Of a stretch of DNA of 18,639 bases, positions 10,001 to 16,664 are shown in pieces (positions within the stretch are counted from its first letter, which is position 1; each line of letters begins with the position of its first letter). Source of the stretch: JANXQE01 sp035651635 (GTDB taxonomy: Bacteria > Verrucomicrobiota > Verrucomicrobiia > Limisphaerales > UBA8199). The stretch is from assembly GCA_035651635.1 (NCBI GenBank), contig DASRFK010000300.1:1-18639 (forward strand), in the 5' to 3' direction. The position numbers and the translations under genes are program-made. The notes under the pieces were generated by a model, which saw only the letters and a list, made by a program, of their open reading frames with translations, ran no database searches and was not told where the DNA came from.

Positions 10001-10447
10001 GCCCTCGGGGAGCGGTTGAGCGAACGGCGCGGCATCGAAGATTTGGGCCGAGGAGCCACTTGACCACAGGCACAAAGACGCCGTCAGGAGGAAAATCGCA
10101 AAGGTTCGTATCCTAAGGTTTTGGAGTGCGCCGCTTTGCGGCGCTTTTCGGAGGGCCCATGGGGCTGTAGCGCGGATTTTTTTGGGAATCGCACTGGGGT
10201 CAAAAGCGGCGCGCAGCGCCGCACTCCAAAGCGTTAGGCCATTTGTTTGCTGGCGATGGAGCTCGCGGCACGAATGTTGGGGCAACCGCCCCGCAGTCCG
10301 AAGGTATTGGAGTGGGCCTCTGGGCGCCGCTTTTCGGGAGCCCACGGCCGCCGAAAGCGGCGCATAGCGCCGCACTCCGAGACTCAGGCGCGTGTGCTGG
10401 AGGGTAACTGACTCCGGTGCGGGGTTCTTCATTTTGGCGGAAAACAT
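7049..10447 (-). CDS. Large secreted (alpha/alpha)6-type glycosidase-like protein with repeat-derived N-terminal extension
   Basis: This is a 1132-codon frame whose exact family I do not recognise. The signal-peptide core lies unusually deep, at about residues 113-134 (RTFAIFLLTASLCLW... ending SSAQ). The first ~110 residues are basic and largely encoded by palindromic repeats at 10119-10230 and 10306-10380. The mature part starts with beta-rich domains (about 135-610). A helical domain (about 640-1040) follows, with motifs common in six-hairpin glycosidase folds: GNESCMM (688-694), GGYESGGYNQHHGWILWMLG (738-757) and later LPAGSLEDIGDWWTW. A C-terminal beta domain closes the protein. It probably cleaves or debranches a polysaccharide in the periplasm or outside; catalytic acids are not assignable by eye. 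ATG 10447 begins 2 bases after the preceding gene's stop, suggesting translational coupling; a second in-frame ATG is at 10432. I found no in-frame ATG, GTG or TTG near the signal peptide that would skip the repeats. Confidence 0.75.
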   Translation of the reverse strand: MFSAKMKNPAPESVTLQHTRLSLGVRRYAPLSAAVGSRKAAPRGPLQYLRTAGRLPQHSCRELHRQQTNGLTLWSAALRAAFDPSAIPKKIRATAPWALRKAPQSGALQNLRIRTFAIFLLTASLCLWSSGSSAQIFDAAPFAQPLPEGNGLIWDDPREIHQVVVRFTGRAPAPDQVHLEYWGSHWPEQHLPKDRVPGGGDVGWMELGNWYRGGWRAADAEATSNGPALTFTFRPVNAREFPKIKEYSAAFRYTLKLRITSKRTLPPIDKIEAFTDSTTETRRANLVWKERPVSLPEVTAFNGAVQTNDNQARHTRVAFSCTVNPDPNTFDRTLITVRTGEKVFTFLPDDLQTGPLFLPALGVAILSESDVRDYAAVAAAQEAAKAKTLYDRVRELPEQTWQSAWNGMPAKKSHIYFPLGLDGGRQRFLLQADGTVRFRLNDNYLQARPGQDTPRLKLEDAPVRIAFGSYPQPSERHLQDGTLPICETTWETNGLRIIQTAFVTELNGAKSDGPVPPADTLAVFLARLDFTNTSASEQTASLPLSYSAAETTHPLRLDDRGLLWAGERVRGQVLADVKAKTEDGKLSWSWTLAPGQSRTLWVKLPYLVLANKAEQEALAGLDFEKERAAMAGYWRRRMDEGTQLVSPEPVLNNFFRADATHLLINCELEPNSSRRFARVGSFSYGAYGNESCMMVVDLDRRGYHREAQECLDAWLHYQGTVALPGDFASQEGVLYGAGGYESGGYNQHHGWILWMLGEHYRFTRDEAWLRSAAPGILAGAGWIIRETKRTASRNELERGLLPAGSLEDIGDWWTWLSTNCYTWRGLDSAAWALEQMRHPEARRIRREADSYHTHLLENFLKAAARSPVVRLRDGTAVPQIPSYVQRRGRSFGWICETLEGAMHLLITGALDCRSPQTEWILKDYEDNLFLSTQYGYTLDDFDQYWFGRGGMSMQACLLLDVEPYLRRDDTKNALRAMFNAIAVSHFPDVHMNTEHALPEMGDWRGDHFKSSDESNACGWLRQIFVREEGKELVLGQAVPRDWLKTGQKCGLKNAHTYFGPMTLVYSGGDHNISCLLEPPSRNPPSQIRLRFRVPEQRRIRSVTVNAKPWSDFEADWVHLPANIGPATVAITY
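10119..10230. repeat. Inverted pair (REP-doublet-like) inside the large glycosidase gene, copy A
   Basis: The left unit, 10119-10151, has TTTTGGAGTGC then stem GCGCCGC, loop TTT, GCGGCGC, then TTTTCGG. The right unit, 10201-10230, is in the opposite direction (reverse complement: TTTGGAGTGC, stem GCGGCGC, loop TGC, GCGCCGC, TTTTG). About 49 bases separate them. The left stem has the opposite order of complementary bases from the other copies yet still pairs perfectly, a compensatory change that argues for a maintained hairpin. On the gene's strand the units read as LWSAALRAAF (right unit) and KAPQSGALQNL (left unit). Confidence 0.85.
10306..10380. repeat. Inverted pair (REP-doublet-like) inside the large glycosidase gene, copy B
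   Basis: The left unit, 10306-10337, is degenerate in its stem but keeps the ends (ATTGGAGTG ... GGCGCCGCTTTTCGG). The right unit, 10351-10380, read on the minus strand, has TCGGAGTGC, stem GCGGCGC, loop TAT, GCGCCGC, TTTCGG. The spacer is only 13 bases, so the two units can fold into one long hairpin. Reading on the gene's strand gives LGVRRYAPLSAAVG across the right unit. It lies about 60 bases after the start codon of the gene. Confidence 0.8.
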
Positions 10448-10449
10448 TC

Positions 10450-13362
10450 TCAGGAATTTGGGTCTACTACCTCTTCGCGCCGAATGGAAACAGGAGCTCG
10501 ACCTAGTCGAATTCGGTCATCGCCAAACGCGTGGAAAACCCGAATTTTATGCGACTTGGCGAGTGGACGTCCATCCAGGCTGCGCAACGTGAACAGCGGA
10601 AGGGAGGTACCGTACGTAACGCCGTTCCAGTTGCGCACATGGAAGGCGACGAAGGCCGGCGACTCGACCAGAAAACCGCTCGGTGGTAGTTGGACTTGCT
10701 CTTTAGAGACCGCACTGCAGAGGTAATCGGAGTCACCAAGGTTCACGGTAACGGTCACGCGTTCAGCTCCCTCACCAAAGGTGGTTCGCTGGACCTTGCG
10801 ATCACTGGAGAGAAACTCGTGGCCGGTCATCTGCATCCGCGCGGTCAGCTCGTTCAACGGGGAGAGGACTTCATAGGTGTTTTTGATGAAACGATCCATG
10901 CGGTGCATCCCGGAGGCCCAGCCGTTGTCGTCGCGCGTAAAAAGCTCCGGCCCTGATTCCAGCGGCACTTCCACCGGGGTAAACTCGATCCGCTCATCCT
11001 GCACCACGAGCTTGCCGACCAGATAACTCCGGTCTCGATTCCTGCGGCCTTGGAGCAGCGCCCGCCGCCCGCTGTCTGGCTGATAGAGGCCCATGCGCAC
11101 TTCGAAAGTCCCATTGAGGCCATCAGGGACAGTCACCGAGTAAGGGCCTTGCAGGATTTCTCCGGATTTCCATTCCGACACCGGCGGGGTGGGCTGCTGA
11201 TCGTTCTGGAATTGTATCTTGCCCGATGGATCCGTGAAATGAACGAACACCTGCCAGGACTCTGACACCGGTTTCTCGACCCTCCAGCGGTAGCTGATTT
11301 TGAACTGTCGCGGTCCGTCAGGGCTGAAACCGGCAACGCCGGCGTAAATCGCCAGCGGTTTTTCTTCCGCCGCGACCTCTTTCCAGTACAAATGGGCGGG
11401 AATCGAATGGTAGTTAAGTGGCCGGCCCAGGATGATGTGTTGGAGGACGTAGCTTGAGGCCTGGCCCGGATCGTAGCCGTACTTCCCGTACATGGCGATG
11501 CAGTCGCGATAGACCAGGTCGAAGAGGGGCACCACGGTCGCGCCGAGCCTATCCCCCAGCCGGGCATCATGGTAAGCACGGCCGCTGACGCCGGTTAACC
11601 CTTCGAAGAAGTCGCTGTGCGGAATGGCCCACTCCCGCCCGCATTCACTGCCGAATACACCGAAAACTCCGCGAGCATAGTCAGAAAGAGCCTGTTTCCA
11701 TTTGATGTCGTCGCTGCGGGTCAGGGGATGCTGGGGGTCATAACACTCCTGCAGGCCGGCCGCATAGGTGGTGTCGATGAAATAGGCGTTGGCGTTCGAG
11801 AGCTTCTTCACCCCGGGCAAATTTTGCGGGCGTTGGGCGAGTTCTAAAGCCATTTGTGAGCAAGTCATAAAAGCAAGGCCTCCCGCCCAGCGTCCGCCCT
11901 GCACTATTTTGCCGTCGCGATTTTTCATGATGTAACGCTCGTTCCAGGATGGCGAATCGCGATAAATATCCTGGTAGTTATCGTGCAGGCAGAAGAGATA
12001 GCCCTGGTCCATCACGCGCTGGGCGCAGGCTCTCAAAGCCGCATCGCCGCCGCATTCCGGTGCCGTCGGAAGAATGTCCGGGTGCTGGTTGTCATAGCCG
12101 CGATGGATCCAACCGCCGACCGTGAAGAGGACCCGGTCGAGTTGCAGATCCCTTTTGAAATGCTCGGCCACTTGCGCCGCTTCGTCGAATGTCCAGTTGA
12201 CTCTGACTTGCTCTTCTTTGGTGCTGTCCTCACTCATGCGGCGGTCCAGCGCGCTCCACAGCTTGATATTAGCGGCACCGAAAAGTTTGGCTCGGTCGGG
12301 GTGGTCTTTGAGTTTTTGGTCCCAGGTTACCAGCAAGCCCCTGTCTTGTGCGATTTGGCGATAGGCCTTGGCGATGCTTACATAATCCCCTCGGCCCAGA
12401 AAGCGCAGTTCAAGGCGCTTGGCGCTTTTCAACAAGTTGCACCAGACTGCAACCGTCGCGTGTTTCGAACCGGAATCAGACTGGGCCTTTGTGCTCTTCA
12501 AATCGACCGTCACATACGGGTCATCCCAAGTGGCCAGCACGGCGGAACCGTTTTGAACCACACCCAGCATTTCCATATGACAACCTTCATAGGCGTAGGT
12601 ATCGAAATGATGCGAGAGGCCCGAACCACTGTCGGCCGGAATCAACAGGCCTTCCCGCACGGGCACCAGCACGTAACCTTTGCCCGAATCGGTGGCCAAT
12701 AGCACATTGGCCAGAAGCGCGACGCTCTCGACTTGGAGGCCGCCACTGGCTTCATAGATCACTTCCAGCAAGCGAGGATCCTTCGAGGTTTGAAACTGAA
12801 CACGCAACGCGGCGCCAGGGTCGCCGGCGATCGGATGGAAGGTCGCGACGCAGCCGGCGCCCGCAGTGCCTGATGCCAACTCGCATTGGCTCAGGGTCAG
12901 GCGCTGAGCCTGGCCGGACCGTTTCACCGTGACTGTGCCGAAGGGTGAATTCGGGTCCGCATTGCCCCATTTCTCGCCGGTTTGTTTGTCCTGTATTTCG
13001 CAATGACCGGTGGCGGCCTTAATCGTAAACTCGAAGGAGCGATTACCGAACGAGAACGCGGCAGTGGAAGTGCCTGCCGCCCGCGCATTTGGACTCAACA
13101 GCCAAACCGCGCTCGCAAAAATGCACGCAGTCAGTGCGCGCAAAAACCGGTGGCGCACGAATTGGCGCGTCAGCGTTTTGGAGTGCGGCGCTTTGCGCCG
13201 CTTTTGGAACCGAACGACGGCTGACCCACGAGTGAATCTCGACCGTTCGACCCTGCTTCGCCGCCAAAAGCGCCGCGAAGCGGACGCACTCCAAGACCTT
13301 CGGAGTTCCTTAAGATTCGTGGAAAGAGACCACGGGCTCGATTGAGGCAGTTTAAGGTTCAT
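10450..13362 (-). CDS. Secreted glycosidase-like (beta/alpha)8 protein, DUF5696/GH101-like in layout
   Basis: This 970-codon frame is probably a secreted glycosidase. From about residue 97 there is a beta-sandwich domain (FSFGNRSFEFTIK...) resembling the N-terminal domain of large alpha-glycosidases. A (beta/alpha)8-like region follows (about 320-650). Candidate catalytic acids are Asp530 in AYFIDTTYAAG and Glu573 in FGSECGREW, both placed like a nucleophile and an acid/base at strand ends. The segments FTVGGWIHRGYDNQHPD (413-429) and CLHDNYQDIYRDSPSW (458-473) look like substrate-site loops. C-terminal beta domains (about 650-960) may bind carbohydrate. Similarity to DUF5696 or GH101/GH129-type proteins is an impression of layout, not a firm match. 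The signal peptide (RHRFLRALTACIFASAVWLL...) sits at about 70-96, after a basic stretch encoded partly by repeats at 13176-13295. ATG 13362 follows the GH10 stop by 3 bases; a GTG at 13158 would start directly at the signal peptide. Confidence 0.72.
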   Translation of the reverse strand: MNLKLPQSSPWSLSTNLKELRRSWSASASRRFWRRSRVERSRFTRGSAVVRFQKRRKAPHSKTLTRQFVRHRFLRALTACIFASAVWLLSPNARAAGTSTAAFSFGNRSFEFTIKAATGHCEIQDKQTGEKWGNADPNSPFGTVTVKRSGQAQRLTLSQCELASGTAGAGCVATFHPIAGDPGAALRVQFQTSKDPRLLEVIYEASGGLQVESVALLANVLLATDSGKGYVLVPVREGLLIPADSGSGLSHHFDTYAYEGCHMEMLGVVQNGSAVLATWDDPYVTVDLKSTKAQSDSGSKHATVAVWCNLLKSAKRLELRFLGRGDYVSIAKAYRQIAQDRGLLVTWDQKLKDHPDRAKLFGAANIKLWSALDRRMSEDSTKEEQVRVNWTFDEAAQVAEHFKRDLQLDRVLFTVGGWIHRGYDNQHPDILPTAPECGGDAALRACAQRVMDQGYLFCLHDNYQDIYRDSPSWNERYIMKNRDGKIVQGGRWAGGLAFMTCSQMALELAQRPQNLPGVKKLSNANAYFIDTTYAAGLQECYDPQHPLTRSDDIKWKQALSDYARGVFGVFGSECGREWAIPHSDFFEGLTGVSGRAYHDARLGDRLGATVVPLFDLVYRDCIAMYGKYGYDPGQASSYVLQHIILGRPLNYHSIPAHLYWKEVAAEEKPLAIYAGVAGFSPDGPRQFKISYRWRVEKPVSESWQVFVHFTDPSGKIQFQNDQQPTPPVSEWKSGEILQGPYSVTVPDGLNGTFEVRMGLYQPDSGRRALLQGRRNRDRSYLVGKLVVQDERIEFTPVEVPLESGPELFTRDDNGWASGMHRMDRFIKNTYEVLSPLNELTARMQMTGHEFLSSDRKVQRTTFGEGAERVTVTVNLGDSDYLCSAVSKEQVQLPPSGFLVESPAFVAFHVRNWNGVTYGTSLPLFTLRSLDGRPLAKSHKIRVFHAFGDDRIRLGRAPVSIRREEVVDPNS
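13156..13158 (-). other. Possible alternative GTG start after the in-gene repeats
   Basis: On the minus strand a GTG at 13158-13156 is in frame with the 970-codon gene and begins MRHRFLRALTACIFASAVWL, an ordinary signal peptide. This start would drop the 68 upstream residues, including all repeat-encoded ones. Against it, no Shine-Dalgarno precedes it, and the ATG at 13362 has ideal spacing for coupling to the upstream GH10 gene. Confidence 0.4.
13176..13295. repeat. Inverted pair (REP-doublet-like) inside the DUF5696-like gene, copy C
   Basis: The left unit, 13176-13207, is the clearest copy: TTTTGGAGTGC, stem GCGGCGC, loop TTT, GCGCCGC, TTTTGG. The right unit, 13264-13295, is its diverged inverse (CCAAAAGCGCCGC...GCACTCCAAG). 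The spacer is 56 bases. On the minus strand, which encodes the gene, the units read RRSWSASASRRFWRR (right unit) and RFQKRRKAPHSKTL (left unit). Both lie between the ATG at 13362 and the signal-peptide core. Confidence 0.85.
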
Positions 13363-13365
13363 ACT

Positions 13366-14697
13366 TCAGAGTCTGAGAGTGATCTGATTGGGGTGGGCGC
13401 GGCCAACGCGAAGGTCCTGTTTACTAATTCGCTTATTCAGGGCTTCGGCGCTGACTTGATACGATCCATGACAACCGCGGAATGAACAGAGGCCTTTCTC
13501 ATCTGTAGCCGCCTCAGCCTTGGTCCACCACTGGCGCCTAATAAGATCCAGCAGCCGTTCATAAGCCGGCTTGGGAGACATATCCTGCCGCACCAATCCA
13601 GCCGGCGCTCGCTGCCAGGCCTGATAATCGGAAAGGTCCCACCAGGTGACTGCCGCCACGGAAGGATGGGAGAACAGCATCGTGTAAAAGTTGGCCGTAT
13701 GCTCCGCTTGCGCTGCTTCGCCTTCGGCCGTGGTCGGTCCCCATTCCTTGTTTTCTCGGCCGCCGCTCAGGATGGTCGTTTCCGTAAAGTGAAGCGGCAG
13801 CCCCAGCCGGGCGTAGGTTTCGCAGACCGAATAGACTTTGTGCAAAGGCCAGACGCCTTGATGCATGTGGCTTTGAATTCCGACGGCGTTCATAAGGAAG
13901 CCGCGCTCCTTGCGCAAGCTCGACAGGAGCCGCAGGTAGGCCGGGTCGGTGCGATAATCGTTAACGAGCAGGGCGGCGTCAGGATTGGCCGCGCGAGCGA
14001 TTCTCAACGGCTCGCCGGTGTAGGGCACTGGGCCAATCGCCGCGCCCCAAGCCCCCATTTTGGTTTTGTTTACGCCGTCCGGCAGGTGAGTCGCTTCATT
14101 GACCACATCCCAGAAATGGATGCGGTTTTTGTAACGGGACACGACGTTCTTTACCCGCTCGTGAACCAATGGCGCAATTTCGGCCAGGTCATCCGGCAGC
14201 CAGCGAGGCGAGCTGGCCGGGTGATCCCAGACCAGGGGATGGCCTTTGCAAGCGATCCCTTGTTTGTCGGTCCATTCCAGGACCTGGTCGGTATAATCGT
14301 AGCCGGGCTTGCCGCGCTCGAACTCGTAGGACGCCCAATAAAAGCCCAAGGTGGCATAATTAAACAACGCGGCAAACCGAGAGCGGAAAGCCTCCTCCTG
14401 GTCGCTGTTGGCGCATCGATTAAAAGGGAACAGATTGCAGCCGAACAGAAACTCGTGGTTCACCTGCTCGAGTTTGACTTTGGCATTAGGTACAGGAGCG
14501 CCATCCGAGCTTTGTACTTGAACGGTGATGTCTGTCTTGCGGTACCGCTGGATGCTCTCGCGGGCCTGGCTGAGCAACTCCGAGTCACTTGGGGGCGCGG
14601 ACCTGTCTTCTGCACACTGTCCGGGCAGGCTCCAGAGAATCGCGGTCGAAGCAGCGCCTGTGCGAAGAAATGCCCGTCGATTCACGCAACCCAGCAA
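13366..14697 (-). CDS. Tat-exported GH10 endo-1,4-beta-xylanase-like enzyme
   Basis: A 443-residue retaining glycanase of family GH10, expected to cut xylan-type backbones. The N-terminus has a twin-arginine motif (NRRAFLR, residues 6-12) and a short hydrophobic stretch, indicating Tat export. A small beta region (about 55-85, DITVQVQSSDGAPVPNAKV) precedes the catalytic barrel. The acid/base is Glu201 in FWDVVNEATH and the nucleophile is Glu306 in LHFTETTI. Other GH10 landmarks are CKGHPLVWDHP (150-160), GIQSHMHQG (273-281), WWDLSD (352-357) and SPKPAYERL near the barrel end. Several differ from classical xylanases (TET rather than TEL after strand 7, WD rather than WH in the GHxLVW motif, WWDLSD rather than WGVTD), so activity on a modified xylan or another beta-glycan is possible. 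It lies 131 bases after the DUF4838 gene and 3 bases before the next gene, with which it is probably translationally coupled. Confidence 0.92.
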   Translation of the reverse strand: MLGCVNRRAFLRTGAASTAILWSLPGQCAEDRSAPPSDSELLSQARESIQRYRKTDITVQVQSSDGAPVPNAKVKLEQVNHEFLFGCNLFPFNRCANSDQEEAFRSRFAALFNYATLGFYWASYEFERGKPGYDYTDQVLEWTDKQGIACKGHPLVWDHPASSPRWLPDDLAEIAPLVHERVKNVVSRYKNRIHFWDVVNEATHLPDGVNKTKMGAWGAAIGPVPYTGEPLRIARAANPDAALLVNDYRTDPAYLRLLSSLRKERGFLMNAVGIQSHMHQGVWPLHKVYSVCETYARLGLPLHFTETTILSGGRENKEWGPTTAEGEAAQAEHTANFYTMLFSHPSVAAVTWWDLSDYQAWQRAPAGLVRQDMSPKPAYERLLDLIRRQWWTKAEAATDEKGLCSFRGCHGSYQVSAEALNKRISKQDLRVGRAHPNQITLRL

Positions 14698-14828
14698 ACA
14701 GCATTGTCAGGGTTTTGCGAGTTAAAAAAGCTAACAAGGCCGGATGCCCGCATTGTTGTTCTGGCCACCGTGTTACGCGGAAGGCTGGGACCTTATTCAC
14801 GCTGGAGGCGTCTCCCAATCCGGAGTCG

Positions 14829-16598
14829 CTATTCACCCATCTTCTTGGCCCAGGCATCCAGGGATTGGCTTTCGCTAATGTTGGAAATTCCGGCCTTGCG
14901 GGCGACCTGGAGAAACTGTTTCAGGAGGGCGGCGCGCTCCTCGCCCTGGACGCGACTGGTTGCGAGCTGCACATATTGAATTGGCAACCGATCGATCGCC
15001 ACGCGGAAACGGAACGTTTCGTTCTCGGCGCTTTGTTGGGCCCTGTCCAAAATCCGCGAAGCTTCGCTGAGGAACGCGTCGTTGAGGTAAGCAGCTTTCG
15101 GGGAGTCGAAGATGTGGGCGTGGGTTTCGCCATCACTGACCTGCCGCTCGAGCAGATCGATATAGGCGCGCAGGTTTGCGGCGGCCGAGCCGTAATATGC
15201 ATTTAAGAATTCGGTTTTGTGCCGCTCAAGGTCAGTGTTTGGGTTCCACAACAATTCTGCCAGCAGGTATGCGCGCAGCGGTCCCAGCTCTCCAAAACCG
15301 CCGCCGGAATAATTTCCTTGCTCGAACAGGCCGCTGACCCCGTGCTGGACGAAGAATTGCACATTCGGCTGGAGCGCCGCGAAATTTGGGAAAGGTTGCT
15401 GGTAATGACCGAAATTCGGGGTGTAATCCCAAACGTAGAGTTTGGGCGCAACCGGCTGCCAGGCGAGAATGTCATCGCGGAAGCGGCGATTCTCCTTGGA
15501 ATCGCAGGTGGCCAGTGGATGAGCGAAGCAGCATTCGATCGAGCACAGACGTATGATGACGTTAGGCCTGGGGCGAAGCGTTTTCGGCGGCTTGCGGGTA
15601 TATTGGTAAGCTAGAGTGTCGATGCGGATTGCCGGGTAATCTTTTTCAATATCCTGGGCAATTGCATTGACGAATTGGATCAGCGACGCAGCGGGGCTGC
15701 CTTCCCGGTCGTCAAGCGCCTTGCACTTTTCGCACCGGCACCAATTGCCCGTGTCGTTCTGGGAAACGCTGATGATACTAGCCTCAGGATGTTCGTGGAT
15801 CCACTGGCGGACGTTGGCAATCGCGAGTTTGAGCACTTCGGGATTGGAAAGGCATCTTTGGACATAACCGTCCACTCGTTTGCCATCGATCAAAGGGAAA
15901 TACTCAGGATGCTCCGAATAAAGTTGGCGCGGGATCAGGTTGTCGAAACTGTGCACGAATGGGAAGTAAACCACTGCGCGGCCGCCGTGCTTCTCGGTTA
16001 GGCCATAATGCTCGCCATTGAGCCGGTGCCGCGCGGCAAAATCGGCATTGCGCATTGTCTCCGTCCAAAACACCTCCCGGTATTCCAACACTGGAAGGTG
16101 ATTTTCATCCAGCGCTGCGAAAAGGAGGTGATTCGTTTCCGGTACGGTTTCGACCTCGGGCGTAAACCAGCGAACCCCGGCCTTTTGCTCCAGCAACGTG
16201 TACACTCCATACAGAGTTCCGCGAGGTCGCCCGCCGGCGATGATCAACTTGTTTTTCCAGGTGCGTAAGGCGAAACCTTCGGTGCCGAGCGATTTGAAAT
16301 CGATGTTCAGGCCCAGCTTGCGCAAATGGGCATTGTCCCCAATCAGGATCTCGCGCGATTCAGCCCGGGCCGAATCGTCCAGAATCGGCAGCTTCACCGA
16401 AGTGATGCGTTCCAGATAGCTCTGCAGTTCAGTGGCGGCATAACGCTCCGAAGCCGGGGCATTGGAAGCCACGATGATCGGGCAGGGCGTACGATCTTTT
16501 GACGACAAGGTGAAGCCCGGTGCCGCAGGTGAGGAGACTGCCTGGCTGAGCAGTGCCAGTGCAATTGGGATGTGAACGAAGCAGTTAGCAGATTTCAT
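14829..16598 (-). CDS. DUF4838 family secreted protein (GH67-N-like domain)
   Basis: The protein has 589 residues from the preferred start at 16598, which begins a signal peptide (MKSANCFVHIPIALALLSQA). An upstream in-frame ATG at 16655, 9 bases after the previous stop, is an alternative. Residues about 30-150 resemble the N-terminal domain of alpha-glucuronidases: YAATELQSYLERIT, then GGRPRGTLYGVYTLLE (122-137). The main region is typical of DUF4838: a conserved QNDTGNWCRCEKC (280-292), then DDREGSPAASLIQFVNAIA, a YPAIRIDTLAY strand and an IRLCSIECCFAHP segment. DUF4838 proteins have no fixed activity; a glycosidase role, perhaps on uronic-acid-containing polysaccharide, is inferred from the fold and the neighbouring GH10 gene. 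The CRCEKC cluster may bind a metal or form a structural site. Confidence 0.85.
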   Translation of the reverse strand: MKSANCFVHIPIALALLSQAVSSPAAPGFTLSSKDRTPCPIIVASNAPASERYAATELQSYLERITSVKLPILDDSARAESREILIGDNAHLRKLGLNIDFKSLGTEGFALRTWKNKLIIAGGRPRGTLYGVYTLLEQKAGVRWFTPEVETVPETNHLLFAALDENHLPVLEYREVFWTETMRNADFAARHRLNGEHYGLTEKHGGRAVVYFPFVHSFDNLIPRQLYSEHPEYFPLIDGKRVDGYVQRCLSNPEVLKLAIANVRQWIHEHPEASIISVSQNDTGNWCRCEKCKALDDREGSPAASLIQFVNAIAQDIEKDYPAIRIDTLAYQYTRKPPKTLRPRPNVIIRLCSIECCFAHPLATCDSKENRRFRDDILAWQPVAPKLYVWDYTPNFGHYQQPFPNFAALQPNVQFFVQHGVSGLFEQGNYSGGGFGELGPLRAYLLAELLWNPNTDLERHKTEFLNAYYGSAAANLRAYIDLLERQVSDGETHAHIFDSPKAAYLNDAFLSEASRILDRAQQSAENETFRFRVAIDRLPIQYVQLATSRVQGEERAALLKQFLQVARKAGISNISESQSLDAWAKKMGE

Positions 16599-16664
16599 CT
16601 CGAACGCAGCAGGTTCGCTGAGTTGAAAGCACGAGCGCACCCGATTGTTACTCATAGCGCCAAG

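Noticed and set aside
10119..13295. Insertion sequence or transposon spanning the repeats
   Set aside because: The DNA between the repeats in the two genes is ordinary operon coding sequence. No transposase is present and each doublet is a self-contained short element.
14698..14828. Separate promoter or terminator between the DUF4838 and GH10 genes
   Set aside because: No convincing hairpin with T-run and no clear promoter motif was seen in this 131-base gap, so nothing is annotated there.
13666..14979. Long open frame (437 codons) on the plus strand opposite the GH10 gene
   Set aside because: The opposite strand encodes clear GH10 catalytic motifs. The plus-strand translation has no recognisable domain and is a by-product of GC-rich codon usage.
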